A stretch of DNA of 64,000 nt from an uncultured Alphaproteobacteria bacterium (GCA_947627155.1 CANQUX010000006.1:17038-81037), one strand, 5' to 3'. Shown: positions 42,461 to 50,283, counted from the stretch's first letter. The notes: generated by a model not told the origin, from the sequence alone. Numbers and translations: made by a program.

Positions 42461-43825
42461 ATGAGCAATAAAATGAAGAAAAAACAAGTTCAAAATCAAG
42501 CGCAACAAGGCCGTTCAATGGTTGAAATGCTGGGTGTTTTGGCCGTTATCGGCGTTATCTCACTCGGTGGTATATCAGGCTATAGAATGGCAATGAATCG
42601 ATATCAGGCAAATCAAATCGCGAATGAAATTAACCTGATGCGCACCGATGCAAAAATGAAAGCCGCAATGAAAGCGGCGCAAGGAACGGGAAAGTTGATG
42701 TTGGGGGAACCGTATGATTCGGGACACTTAAATTTCGGCAGTAATTATGCCGTTGATTTTGATTTTATAGATATTAAATCGGAGGATGAGGGCGTAACGG
42801 AAGCGGGATATTATATAAAAATATCAGGCATTTCGGCGGGCGTGTGTAAGCCGTTGGTCACCTTGTTAAACGGCATGAATGAAACGGTTGCATTAAAGGT
42901 CAATGAGGTGGAATATAGCGCGGATTCAAGCACTGATTTCTGCACCGAAGAAAGCAATAATGCGTTAGAAGTAGATTTTTCAACGGAAAAAATAATCAGC
43001 ACTAGCGGAGAGGAACCACCGGAAGAACAAGGCGATGAACCGCAAGATGAGCCCGTATGCGATGATGAAACGTGCGCGGGAGGAGAGTGTCAAGCAGATG
43101 GAACATGTAAATGCAATGATGAAAATGAATATTGGACGGGTTACGGGTGCACAGCTTGTCCTGAAGGGGCGCGACAAGAAGATGGAACATGTGAATGCAC
43201 GGAAGAGAGCCATTTAAAAGGCAGTGCGTGCATCACGTGTCCGGAAGAAGCGCCATGGAGTGATGCGGTGGACGATTGCGTTTGTAAAGATGCGGGTAAA
43301 TATTGGACCAGTGACGGGAAATGCATTGATAATGTGTGCAATAGTGGACAACCTTGCTCTGATGATGAGGGCGGTGATCCAAAATATTGTGATATGAGTG
43401 GTATTTCTTGCGATAATGGGGTTCCGAGCGCAAGTCGTGGCACATGCACACCGGTAACAGATAGTAGTTATAGCAAAGTAGAGGTAGAAAATAGTGCAGG
43501 AGGTAAAAAAACGATTTATGTGTCAAAATCAAATAATTTTGATTGGTGGGCAGCGGATGCGTTTTGCCGAGCATTGGGAAGGAAATTAGGCAAGCCTATG
43601 CATTTGGTGAGTTTAGGAGATTTGGGGTGCATATGGGGAAATGGTTGCCCAACAGGCTCATATGGCAAGTCATTGGTAAGTAAAGGACTAAACGGATTGG
43701 GGTGGACAAGTACGCCCTATAATCACGATAATACTTCCTGCCGCGCGGACGGCGTCGACCTCAATCGCGGTTCCGTCCACTACCTCTATCGCGACGACGA
43801 CTACTACTACGCCTTATGTGAGTGA
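42461..43825 (+). CDS. Type IV pilin-like protein fused to a C-type-lectin-like DGR target domain
   Basis: Protein of 454 residues. Leader ending GR-like at QQG, then RSMVEMLGVLAVIGVISLGG with Glu at +5; next a pilin body shared with the protein at 14290 (NEINLMR, AGVCKPLVTLLNGMN); then a Cys-rich region (about 190-320) of EGF-like spacing. The C-terminal ~90 residues have the look of a C-type-lectin/FGE fold (ADAFCRALGRKL, LGDLGCIWG, GLGWTST) and end in RGSVHYLYRDDDYYYALCE, the typical end of a DGR variable protein. The last 33 codons differ sharply in base use (see 43715). AAGGAAG precedes the ATG. Probably a surface adhesin displayed on a pilus; ligand unknown. Confidence 0.85.
   Translation: MSNKMKKKQVQNQAQQGRSMVEMLGVLAVIGVISLGGISGYRMAMNRYQANQIANEINLMRTDAKMKAAMKAAQGTGKLMLGEPYDSGHLNFGSNYAVDFDFIDIKSEDEGVTEAGYYIKISGISAGVCKPLVTLLNGMNETVALKVNEVEYSADSSTDFCTEESNNALEVDFSTEKIISTSGEEPPEEQGDEPQDEPVCDDETCAGGECQADGTCKCNDENEYWTGYGCTACPEGARQEDGTCECTEESHLKGSACITCPEEAPWSDAVDDCVCKDAGKYWTSDGKCIDNVCNSGQPCSDDEGGDPKYCDMSGISCDNGVPSASRGTCTPVTDSSYSKVEVENSAGGKKTIYVSKSNNFDWWAADAFCRALGRKLGKPMHLVSLGDLGCIWGNGCPTGSYGKSLVSKGLNGLGWTSTPYNHDNTSCRADGVDLNRGSVHYLYRDDDYYYALCE
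43715..43822 (+). other. Putative DGR variable region (VR)
   Basis: From CCC at 43715 to GCC at 43813 there are 33 codons, and 32 end in C or T, in an AT-rich gene where A- and T-ending codons dominate elsewhere. This is the pattern left when AAY codons of a template are mutated at adenines: the codons seen are CAC, GAC, TAC, TCC, CGC, CTC, GTC, AAT. The stretch is also far more GC-rich than its surroundings and ends in ALCE just before the stop, as in known VRs. The template and reverse transcriptase are not in the window, so this rests on pattern only. Confidence 0.65.
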
Positions 43826-43846
43826 GGCCGGCCGGCTCTTTCCTGA

Positions 43847-43880
43847 TGCCCCGCCTTTAAGACTTCTATTCAGCGGGGCA
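43847..43880 (+). other. Hairpin 22 bp after the putative VR
   Basis: TGCCCCGC (43847-43854) and GCGGGGCA (43873-43880) form an 8-bp GC-rich stem with an 18-base loop. DGR targets often have a hairpin or cruciform just after the VR that aids retrohoming. It could instead be a terminator, but a T run follows only after about 10 bases. Confidence 0.5.
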
Positions 43881-43930
43881 CCTCTCCTCTTTTTTCGGCA
43901 AGAGGTGAAAATGTGCAATACTGCCGCTCA

Positions 43931-43998
43931 TTTCCCCCTATCGGCCCATAGCGACAGACGACTAAACGCTGTCTGTCACATCCGCCGATAGAGGGAAA
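43931..43998. repeat. Extragenic palindrome P4
   Basis: Outer stem TTCCCCCTATCGGC/GCCGATAGAGGGAA, inner stem GACAGAC/GTCTGTC. In reverse orientation it matches P6 closely, including GCTATGGGCCGATAG. The 43826-44301 gap holds the VR hairpin, P4 and P5, and no gene. Confidence 0.75.
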
Positions 43999-44060
43999 GA
44001 GCCGTTAACAACACAATTTTTCAACCATTAAGAGAAAAAATTATCTTTTGGCCTTGCTTC

Positions 44061-44129
44061 TTTTCTCTGATTCTCAGCGGGTGTGGAGCAACATAATTTA
44101 AGCCGTTCCACATCCGCCGATAGAGAAAA
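44061..44129. repeat. Extragenic palindrome P5
   Basis: Degenerate member: CAGCGGGTGTGGA pairs with TCCACATCCGCCG, flanked by TTTTCTCT and AGAGAAAA. The left outer arm is partly lost. Confidence 0.6.
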
Positions 44130-44301
44130 AAGAAATACTGATTCACATGGAAAATCAGTCAAAATTCAGTATCCAAGAAACAATTTCATCGTTCCCCGAT
44201 AGTAAAAAAACAATAATGCCGCCTTATTTTACGCCCTGCCGATTAATATACCGCCTTGCTTCACATATATGCAAATAATAAAATCAACTATATGCAGGAA
44301 A

Positions 44302-44841
44302 TTATTGCTTCGGCTTGGTAATCAGTTTCACCCGCGGTGCCGATTGAGATTTTCCGCCTCTGGAATGATAATGAAACGTACCGTCATAGGCAAAACATTC
44401 GCCGGCTTTGGGTAAAATCACATCATCATATTGATAAGATTTGCCTTTTTCCGCTTCAACATAAACCGTTTTTCCCGCAGCGCAGAAAAAGTTTTTCTCT
44501 TGCATGGAACATGTTTTTCCCATAGCAAACGTTTTAAATATTTGATATAACCGCACACCGATAATATCGGCACACTTTAACGGTTCTTTTGCAGGCGTTA
44601 CGGCCATTGCTTGTTTTTTCGGCTTTTTTTGTGCGGATTTTTTCACGAACGCTTTCTTTTTCGATGTTTGAACGGTTTTTGATGCTTTTGAAACTTTTTG
44701 CACCGATTTTGTTTTCTGAACGGATTTTTGAACGGGTGCTTGAATTTCCGCAACATTCGCAGGCTCGGTAACAGGCTCGTCAACGGTTTTCAAAGCACAG
44801 CCCCCTAAAACAATTAAACCGCACAAAAGCAACTTTTTCAT
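44302..44841 (-). CDS. Predicted lipoprotein, unknown function
   Basis: Protein of 179 residues. The start MKKLLLCGLIVLGGCAL is a signal peptide with lipobox LGGC, so lipid attachment at Cys15 is likely. Residues ~35-85 are a Lys/Ser/Gln/Val-rich, probably disordered tether. The C-terminal ~90 residues form a small domain with four Cys (CADIIG, KTCSMQ, FFCAAG, GECFAY) that could make two disulfides. Not recognised as a named family. Monocistronic as far as can be seen. Confidence 0.75.
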   Translation of the reverse strand: MKKLLLCGLIVLGGCALKTVDEPVTEPANVAEIQAPVQKSVQKTKSVQKVSKASKTVQTSKKKAFVKKSAQKKPKKQAMAVTPAKEPLKCADIIGVRLYQIFKTFAMGKTCSMQEKNFFCAAGKTVYVEAEKGKSYQYDDVILPKAGECFAYDGTFHYHSRGGKSQSAPRVKLITKPKQ

Positions 44842-44947
44842 TTTAAATCCTCACTTTCGTTTGCAACATAAACCATAAAAGCATTATATCAGCTTCAAGC
44901 ATATTTGCAAGAAAAAATTTTAAAGAATCTTATTTGAAACAGCTTTT

Positions 44948-45718
44948 TTATGCCAGTCCGGAAGAATCTCTTCCGTTTGTCAACGGTTGCACCGAATGAG
45001 GCGCCGAATCAGACACAGATGTTGCTCCGTTTTCCGAAAGCGTTAATCTTAAATGAGAATCTGCCTTATTTTCTGCATTATTTTTCTCTAATGATGAAGT
45101 CGGTGCTTCCCGCGACATATTGTTATCGACGACATTATTTTTATAAACATTAACAAGTTTACCGTTATCATCATATTGATAAGTTTCAACCGGTTCATCA
45201 TTTTCATAAAGAGTGCGTTCATAAACGGCACCGTTTTTAGAGCTTTCGAATGTTCCGTTTTTTTTATCGTTTTTATAAGTGCCCGTTGTAATGTAAACAT
45301 CCTTATCTATCACTTTTTTCTCGTGATAAGAGCCGTTTTTCTTTCCTTTTTTATATTCGGCTTTCACTGTTCTGTATAGTTCTTTACCGTCGGAATATTC
45401 ATAATCAAACCACAAGCCCTCTCGACCGTTATCCGATACGGCTCCCTCCGCCACTTTTAAGCTTTTATAGGTAACACGCATAAATTTATCTTTTTGCAAC
45501 ACAACAATCCGATTATCGTTTATATCTTTGTTATGATAGTAATCTTTCGCTTTAACAACGGCACTATCTTCCCTCATAAGTGAAGCGGAATCAAACACCA
45601 CATTGAGTGGAAGCGTTACCACATCAGTTATGACATCATAAGCAAATCCGAACACGTTGCCAACCGCATCAACGGTTTTACCAAAAAATGATTTTTTATC
45701 GGAATCGGTATTTTGCAT
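44948..45718 (-). CDS. MORN-like repeat protein, unknown function
   Basis: Protein of 256 residues. A mildly hydrophobic N-terminal region (GKTVDAVGNVFGFAYDVIT) is followed by repeated Tyr/Gly/Lys-rich beta-hairpin segments (NGREGLWFDYEYSDGKE, KKGKKNGSYHEKK, YKNDKKNGTFES, YDDNGKLVNVYKN) like MORN or YwqK-type repeats. The last 60 residues are Ser/Asn-rich and disordered. ATG 45718 is chosen because AGAGGT lies 5-6 bases before it; a GTG 6 bases earlier is less likely. Not tied to its neighbours by spacing. Confidence 0.75.
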   Translation of the reverse strand: MQNTDSDKKSFFGKTVDAVGNVFGFAYDVITDVVTLPLNVVFDSASLMREDSAVVKAKDYYHNKDINDNRIVVLQKDKFMRVTYKSLKVAEGAVSDNGREGLWFDYEYSDGKELYRTVKAEYKKGKKNGSYHEKKVIDKDVYITTGTYKNDKKNGTFESSKNGAVYERTLYENDEPVETYQYDDNGKLVNVYKNNVVDNNMSREAPTSSLEKNNAENKADSHLRLTLSENGATSVSDSAPHSVQPLTNGRDSSGLA

Positions 45719-45830
45719 TTTCACCTCTTTTTGTTATTATATCAAATTATAATTTAAAATGCAAGCACAAAAAAACAAGGTATTGTTTTTTATAAAATCT
45801 CCTGCGCTTTTTGCGTTTTGCTTTTTTTAC

Positions 45831-45858
45831 TTGAAAAAATAAAAAAGTTTGTTAAAAT
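45831..45858 (+). promoter_or_regulatory. Promoter of prfC
   Basis: TTGAAA (45831-45836) and TAAAAT (45853-45858) with 16 bp spacing, 28 bp before the start codon. Confidence 0.4.
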
Positions 45859-45886
45859 AAAACCTCTTTTTTGAAAACGAGGACTT

Positions 45887-47470
45887 ATGAGTGAAAATTT
45901 AAACAATATTGTTTCAAAACGGCGTACGTTTGCCATTATTTCCCACCCCGATGCCGGTAAAACCACTTTAACCGAAAAATTATTGCTGTTCGGGGGCGCT
46001 ATCAATCAGGCGGGAGCGGTAAAAGCGCGCGGCGAAAACAGACGGGCACATTCCGACTGGATGAAAGTTGAACAAGAACGCGGTATTTCCGTTGCCTCAT
46101 CGGTCATGAGTTTTGATTACGGCGGTTGTGCGTTTAATTTGTTGGATACGCCCGGGCATGAAGACTTTTCGGAAGATACGTATCGCGTGTTAACGGCAGT
46201 CGATTCGGCCGTTATGGTGATTGACTGCGCCAAAGGCATTGAGGCACAAACAAAAAAGCTGTTTGAAGTTTGTCGTTTGCGAGATATTCCCATCATTACC
46301 TTTATTAACAAGCTGGATCGCGACGGACAGGAACCGTTTGCGCTGCTGGAAGAAATTGAGCAGACTTTGGCGCTTGATGTCACGCCGGCCGTGTGGCCGA
46401 TCGGTATGGGTCGCGACTTTAAAGGCTGTTTTAATTTATTGACCGACAGTTTAAATCTGTTTGAAAAAGGCGAAAAAGGAGCTTTGCCGAAAGAGGGCGC
46501 CCATATTGAGGGAATTGATGATGAAAAACTGGATGCCCTTTTGCCGGCCGATCAGGTGGCGGCGTTGCGTGAAGGCGTTGAAATGGCGCGCGGATTATGT
46601 CCGGCATTTGATAAGCAAGCCTATTTGGAGGGCTCGTTAACGCCTGTTTTCTTCGGGTCGGCCGTTAATAATTTCGGCGTTCGGGAATTATTAGAGGCGC
46701 TCATTGCTTTTGCGCCTGCGCCCAAAGAGCAAAAAACACCCGAACGAACGGTTTTGCCGACGGAAGAAAAAGTATCGGGTTTTGTGTTTAAAATTCAAGC
46801 AAATATGGATCCCAAACATCGCGATCGCATTGCTTTTATGCGTTTATGTTCGGGGCATTTCAAGCGCGGTATGAAATTAACGCATTTACGCACACAAAAA
46901 CAAGTGATTTTGCATAATCCCGTTATGTTTTTGGCGCAAGACAGAGCCTTGGCGGAAGAAGCCTTTGCCGGCGATATTATCGGCCTGCCCAATCATGGCG
47001 GATTAAGAATCGGCGATGTATTTTCGGAAGGTGAAACGTTAACGTTTAAAGGAATTCCCTCCTTTGCGCCGGAATTATTGAAAAAAGTGCGCGCGCAAGA
47101 TCCGTTAAAAGCCAAACATTTGGCCAAAGCGCTTGATCAAATAGCCGAAGAAGGCGGTGCGAGCATTTTTAAGCCCGTTCACGGGTTCGAGTGGATTGTG
47201 GGCGTTGTGGGCGCGTTGCAGTTTGAAATTTTAGCCGATCGTATTCGCACGGAGTTTGATATTCCCGTTATTTTTGAGCCGACTTCTTATTACACGGCGC
47301 GCTGGGTGCAAGGCAATAAAGAGCAGCTGCAAAAGTTTGAATCGGCAAATGCCGTGACTTTGGCAACGGATCACGACGGTGATACGGTTTTTTTGGCGCG
47401 CAATGCTTGGCATTTAAACAAGGCGCAGGAAGATTATCCCGATTTACGGTTTTTAAAAGTTAAAGAATAA
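45887..47470 (+). CDS. prfC: Peptide chain release factor 3
   Basis: GTPase that releases RF1/RF2 from the ribosome after termination. The 527-residue protein has HPDAGKTTLTEKLLL, ERGISVASSVMSF, DTPGHEDFSEDTYR and NKLDRDG, matching RF3 rather than EF-G. The C-terminal domain (FEILADRIRTEFDIPVIFEP) is complete. Housekeeping gene embedded between accessory genes and palindromes P4-P6. Confidence 0.96.
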   Translation: MSENLNNIVSKRRTFAIISHPDAGKTTLTEKLLLFGGAINQAGAVKARGENRRAHSDWMKVEQERGISVASSVMSFDYGGCAFNLLDTPGHEDFSEDTYRVLTAVDSAVMVIDCAKGIEAQTKKLFEVCRLRDIPIITFINKLDRDGQEPFALLEEIEQTLALDVTPAVWPIGMGRDFKGCFNLLTDSLNLFEKGEKGALPKEGAHIEGIDDEKLDALLPADQVAALREGVEMARGLCPAFDKQAYLEGSLTPVFFGSAVNNFGVRELLEALIAFAPAPKEQKTPERTVLPTEEKVSGFVFKIQANMDPKHRDRIAFMRLCSGHFKRGMKLTHLRTQKQVILHNPVMFLAQDRALAEEAFAGDIIGLPNHGGLRIGDVFSEGETLTFKGIPSFAPELLKKVRAQDPLKAKHLAKALDQIAEEGGASIFKPVHGFEWIVGVVGALQFEILADRIRTEFDIPVIFEPTSYYTARWVQGNKEQLQKFESANAVTLATDHDGDTVFLARNAWHLNKAQEDYPDLRFLKVKE

Positions 47471-47486
47471 GTATTTGATTTTTCAA

Positions 47487-47550
47487 TTTTCTATCGGCGG
47501 GTGGGACAGACGGCTTTATGTCGTCTGTCGCTATGGGCCGATAGGGAAAA
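47487..47550. repeat. Extragenic palindrome P6
   Basis: Outer stem CTATCGGC/GCCGATAG with flanking T and A runs, inner stem GACAGACG/CGTCTGTC. It is the inverse of P4 and shares its internal strands with P2. The 47471-47754 gap contains this and the terminator below. Confidence 0.75.
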
Positions 47551-47694
47551 AAGAGAGTGCTGCGTTACTTCCTCCTGCCAATAAAGGAAAATGCCGTATC
47601 ATAAAAAATCTCTTTAAAAACATTATTTTGTTAATAACACATCTTTAAAAACAAAACGCATGCGCACCAAAAGAGAATTGATTAAAAAAAGCAA

Positions 47695-47729
47695 TAAAAA
47701 AATCCGCTCTCGCTAAACAAGAGCGGATA
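47695..47729 (-). terminator. Terminator after gene 47755
   Basis: ATCCGCTCT and AGAGCGGAT (47702-47728) form the stem; on the minus strand a T run follows. Confidence 0.85.
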
Positions 47730-47754
47730 AAAGAGCAAATTTAATTAAAAATTA

Positions 47755-48978
47755 TTATCTGCCCCCATTAGCACTGCTAAATACGACATTGCCCGGCTGA
47801 TTCTTATCGTCAGACTGATTCTTTGTGTTGTCGTCAGCAATCTTATCCCAATTTTCATCAAAAACGCTTTTGCTATCGAACCCTTCTAAGAGTTTCTTAT
47901 AATCCAACATCTCAGAACTGCGACTGTTCTTTCTAAGTGTGTCTCTGACTCCGCCATTGCTCGCAGACGGCTCCTCCTTCGCCACCGCTACAGAATTACC
48001 ATCACTAAATCTGCCAACGCTATGGGGAGCTAAATATGCGCTCGGTTCTGCCAAAGCCGGGCGATTACTAAAAGACAACTGTTCCGTGTTGTAATTGTCA
48101 TCTCCGGTAATAAATTCTTTGACATTGTTAACAACTTTATCGACACCGTCAGAAATGTTTTCGACAACTTCTTCGGTATTCACTTTCAATCTCCCTATCC
48201 AGCCGGGTTTGTCTTCTTCATAGCGTTTCTGCGCTTCTTGAAACTCTTTTTCCTGTCCTGTTTCCTTTGCATATTCTTCTAATTTATTCCAATCAGCATT
48301 ATGCATACGCTTATAATATGAGGAAGAAAACATTTCTGCCGTTTCTTGTCCAAGCGGAAGCTCAGAATTTGATAAAAGGGAGACAGGAGCGCCACTCCAT
48401 CCGGGTTTATATCCGTCAGGATTGTACGGAACATCAATGGTTGCGTGGCGCAGAAATCCAAATTCATCATACTCCACCGTTATACCATTCCCACTTTCGC
48501 GTTGAACAATATTGGTCTCTTCATTATATGTATATTTGCGTTTCTCTTCCTCTTCTGCCGATTTGACATCTTCTTTATTTTCGGGATTCGTTATAAGCAC
48601 TGATTCTTTCTTACGGGCTTCTTCTTCCTCACGGCGTTCTGTCTCGCAGCGTTCTTTCAATGCTTGAAACTCCGATGCACTCATAAATTTTGCTAATTCG
48701 TCCCAATTAGCATTTTCCATTCGTTTACTAAGTTTGGAAGTAACCCGTTCCGCAATTTTATTATAAATATGCGTACCCGGCTTAATATGAGCAAAATAGA
48801 ATAATTTTTCCCCATCTTCTGTTTTTTCATATCTCGGAGCACGAATTGCAATATCCAGAAGCCTTCCATCATACTGATCATAATAAGCAAATACACAACC
48901 TACTCTTTCCCTGGTAACAACACCGTCATTATACCATACTTCATGATTGCCGGATTTAATTTCATGATTTTCTGCCAT
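47755..48978 (-). CDS. Unknown protein, 407 aa, with internal duplication
   Basis: Not recognised. Soluble, very acidic and Glu/Lys/Asn-rich. Two copies of a ~100-residue module are visible: YYDQYDGRLLDIAIRAP...SKRMENANWDELAKF and YDEFGFLRHATIDVP...YKRMHNADWNKLEEY, each followed by a charged helix (residues ~10-130 and ~150-255). A helical segment (VVENISDGVDKVVNNVKEF) and a disordered Ser/Asn tail follow. AGGAG precedes the ATG. Its promoter belongs to element E9: -10 TATAAT (49016-49011) with a degenerate -35, so it is part of the pilin-type regulon. Confidence 0.78.
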   Translation of the reverse strand: MAENHEIKSGNHEVWYNDGVVTRERVGCVFAYYDQYDGRLLDIAIRAPRYEKTEDGEKLFYFAHIKPGTHIYNKIAERVTSKLSKRMENANWDELAKFMSASEFQALKERCETERREEEEARKKESVLITNPENKEDVKSAEEEEKRKYTYNEETNIVQRESGNGITVEYDEFGFLRHATIDVPYNPDGYKPGWSGAPVSLLSNSELPLGQETAEMFSSSYYKRMHNADWNKLEEYAKETGQEKEFQEAQKRYEEDKPGWIGRLKVNTEEVVENISDGVDKVVNNVKEFITGDDNYNTEQLSFSNRPALAEPSAYLAPHSVGRFSDGNSVAVAKEEPSASNGGVRDTLRKNSRSSEMLDYKKLLEGFDSKSVFDENWDKIADDNTKNQSDDKNQPGNVVFSSANGGR

Positions 48979-49020
48979 TTTAAAACTCCTTTTATGTTTA
49001 TGACTGTCCTATTATACATT

Positions 49021-49183
49021 AAACGTACCTTTAATTCACCGTTTTTTTAGACAACTTTCCTTAAAAACGAGGGTTTCACAGGGAGGGCAAAAACTCAATA
49101 AAAATCAAAAAAGTATGGAAAAAACAAAAAAATGCTAAAAAGATAAAAAACATTAAAAAAAGTGTTGCAAAAAACGTACGTTT
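49021..49183 (-). repeat. Promoter element E9 (163 bp)
   Basis: The GGTACGTTT end faces the 407-residue gene; its -35 has decayed to GTGAAT (49039-49034). The TTGCAA/ACGTACGT end points to candidate RNA R2. The interior is only loosely like the other copies and it is 6-7 bp longer, so this is the most diverged full member. The rest of the 48979-49448 gap holds R2 and a terminator. Confidence 0.75.
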
Positions 49184-49207
49184 TTTTGATGCATATCCAA
49201 AAAAAAA

Positions 49208-49297
49208 TCGCCTTGATGAGAGGTGACCGAAAGTTAAGAACTATTGAAACGATATAGTGCAGTATATTGACCAAAAGGCTATTTTATCGCCTTCCGG
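49208..49297 (+). ncRNA. Candidate structured RNA R2
   Basis: Homologue of R1. Hairpin TCGCC/GGTGA (49208-49226) keeps pairing through a G-T pair where R1 has G-C. The long stem is CCGAAAG (49227-49233) with CTTCCGG (49291-49297), one mismatch. The inner hairpin is CTAT/ATAG (49241-49257). Conserved single-stranded parts include GCAGTATATTGACCAAAAGG. Similarity continues weakly to about 49370 (a TCCTTTT-AGGA hairpin and GCCTCGGG), so the transcript may reach the terminator at 49421. Confidence 0.5.
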
Positions 49298-49420
49298 TTG
49301 TTCGATTCTTTGCCTTGTTTATAAAAACAAGAAGAAAATCTGTCCTTTTATCAGGATACAAAAAAAGAGATTCTCAAGCCTCGGGATACAGGTCTTATTT
49401 TCAACGCACCGCTCTTACAA

Positions 49421-49448
49421 AAAAACAGACGCTTAAAAACGTCTGTTT
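49421..49448. terminator. Bidirectional terminator between R2 and tRNA-Leu
   Basis: AAAACAGACG and CGTCTGTTTT form the stem around CTTAAAAA. It would end the tRNA-Leu transcript on the minus strand and an R2 transcript on the plus strand. Confidence 0.75.
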
Positions 49449-49534
49449 TGGTGCGGTTAAGAAGACTCGAACTTCCACGGATATTCTCCACAGCGACCTC
49501 AACGCTGAGCGTCTACCAATTCCGCCATAACCGC
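49449..49534 (-). tRNA. tRNA-Leu (GAG)
   Basis: 86 bases on the minus strand with the long variable arm of class II tRNAs and encoded CCA. Acceptor GCGGTTA pairs with TAACCGC. The anticodon stem CAGCG/CGCTG holds TTGAGGT with anticodon GAG. Confidence 0.95.
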
Positions 49535-49624
49535 ATAATATTTATTTTGTTTATCAGATTTCTGACAAAATTGCAAGCATTTTTTGCATATTCATAACTT
49601 TTTTTCATCTCGCATTTTTTTATC

Positions 49625-49652
49625 TTGTTATTATCTTTAAAATGGGTATAAT
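49625..49652 (+). promoter_or_regulatory. Promoter of sodB
   Basis: TTGTTA (49625-49630) and TATAAT (49647-49652), 16 bp apart and 21 bp before the start codon. Confidence 0.5.
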
Positions 49653-49673
49653 TGTTTTTTAAAAGGAGGAAAT

Positions 49674-50279
49674 ATGACCATTCAATTACAAAATCTGCCG
49701 TATGCGGAAAATACACTGGCGCCCGTTATCAGCGAAAAAACCGTTCAATTTCATTATCATAAACATCATGCCGGATATGTGCAAAAAACAAATGAGCTTA
49801 TTGATAACACCGATTTGGAAAATAAATCGTTGGAAGAAATTATCTTAACGGCAGCAAGCGATTCGGTTTATCAAACACTGTTTAACAATGCCGCACAAGC
49901 GTGGAATCATCAATTTTATTGGCAAAGCTTAAAGCCGAATGCCGCCGCTTCACCCGTTCCCGAACAATTAAAAACCGCCATTGAACGCGATTTCGGATCG
50001 GTTGAAGAATTAAAAAAGCAGCTTCAAGCCAAAGGGTTGGCTCAATTCGGCAGCGGCTGGGTCTGGTTGGTGGCGGAAAACGGAAAACTCTCGGTTCTCT
50101 CAACCTCAAACGCACAAACGCCTCTCACAAACGGCGCTCAAAAACCGTTACTCACCATTGATGTTTGGGAACATGCCTATTATTTGGATTCGCAAAACAA
50201 TCGAGCCGCTTATTTGCAAAACGTGATAAATCATCTTCTAAACTGGGAATTTGCCGCTCAAAACTTAACGGGAGAATAA
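49674..50279 (+). CDS. sodB: Superoxide dismutase, Fe/Mn family (Fe type likely)
   Basis: Converts superoxide to H2O2 and O2. The 201-residue protein has the four metal ligands His27, His79, Asp163 and His167 (FHYHKHHAGYV, AWNHQFYW, DVWEHAYY). The AWNHQFYW and AQFGSGWVWL segments favour the iron form. AGGAGG lies 5-6 bases before the ATG. galE follows after 4 bp. With the [FeFe] hydrogenase it suggests an anaerobe that meets oxygen. Confidence 0.94.
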   Translation: MTIQLQNLPYAENTLAPVISEKTVQFHYHKHHAGYVQKTNELIDNTDLENKSLEEIILTAASDSVYQTLFNNAAQAWNHQFYWQSLKPNAAASPVPEQLKTAIERDFGSVEELKKQLQAKGLAQFGSGWVWLVAENGKLSVLSTSNAQTPLTNGAQKPLLTIDVWEHAYYLDSQNNRAAYLQNVINHLLNWEFAAQNLTGE

Positions 50280-50283
50280 TTTA

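Noticed and set aside
43600..44300. A reverse transcriptase or template repeat for the putative DGR close to the variable region
   Set aside because: No protein in the window has RT motifs, and I found no second copy of the GC-rich end of the pilin/lectin gene by eye. The DGR claim therefore stays a pattern-based inference.
41662..47550. Palindromes P1-P6 as a CRISPR array
   Set aside because: They are irregularly spaced over 6 kb, in both orientations, and separated by genes; there are no unique equal-length spacers and no cas genes.
15453..49183. Promoter elements as integron attC sites
   Set aside because: The length (156 bp) and cassette look are suggestive, but the ends lack the RYYYAAC / GTTRRRY core sites and no integrase is present.
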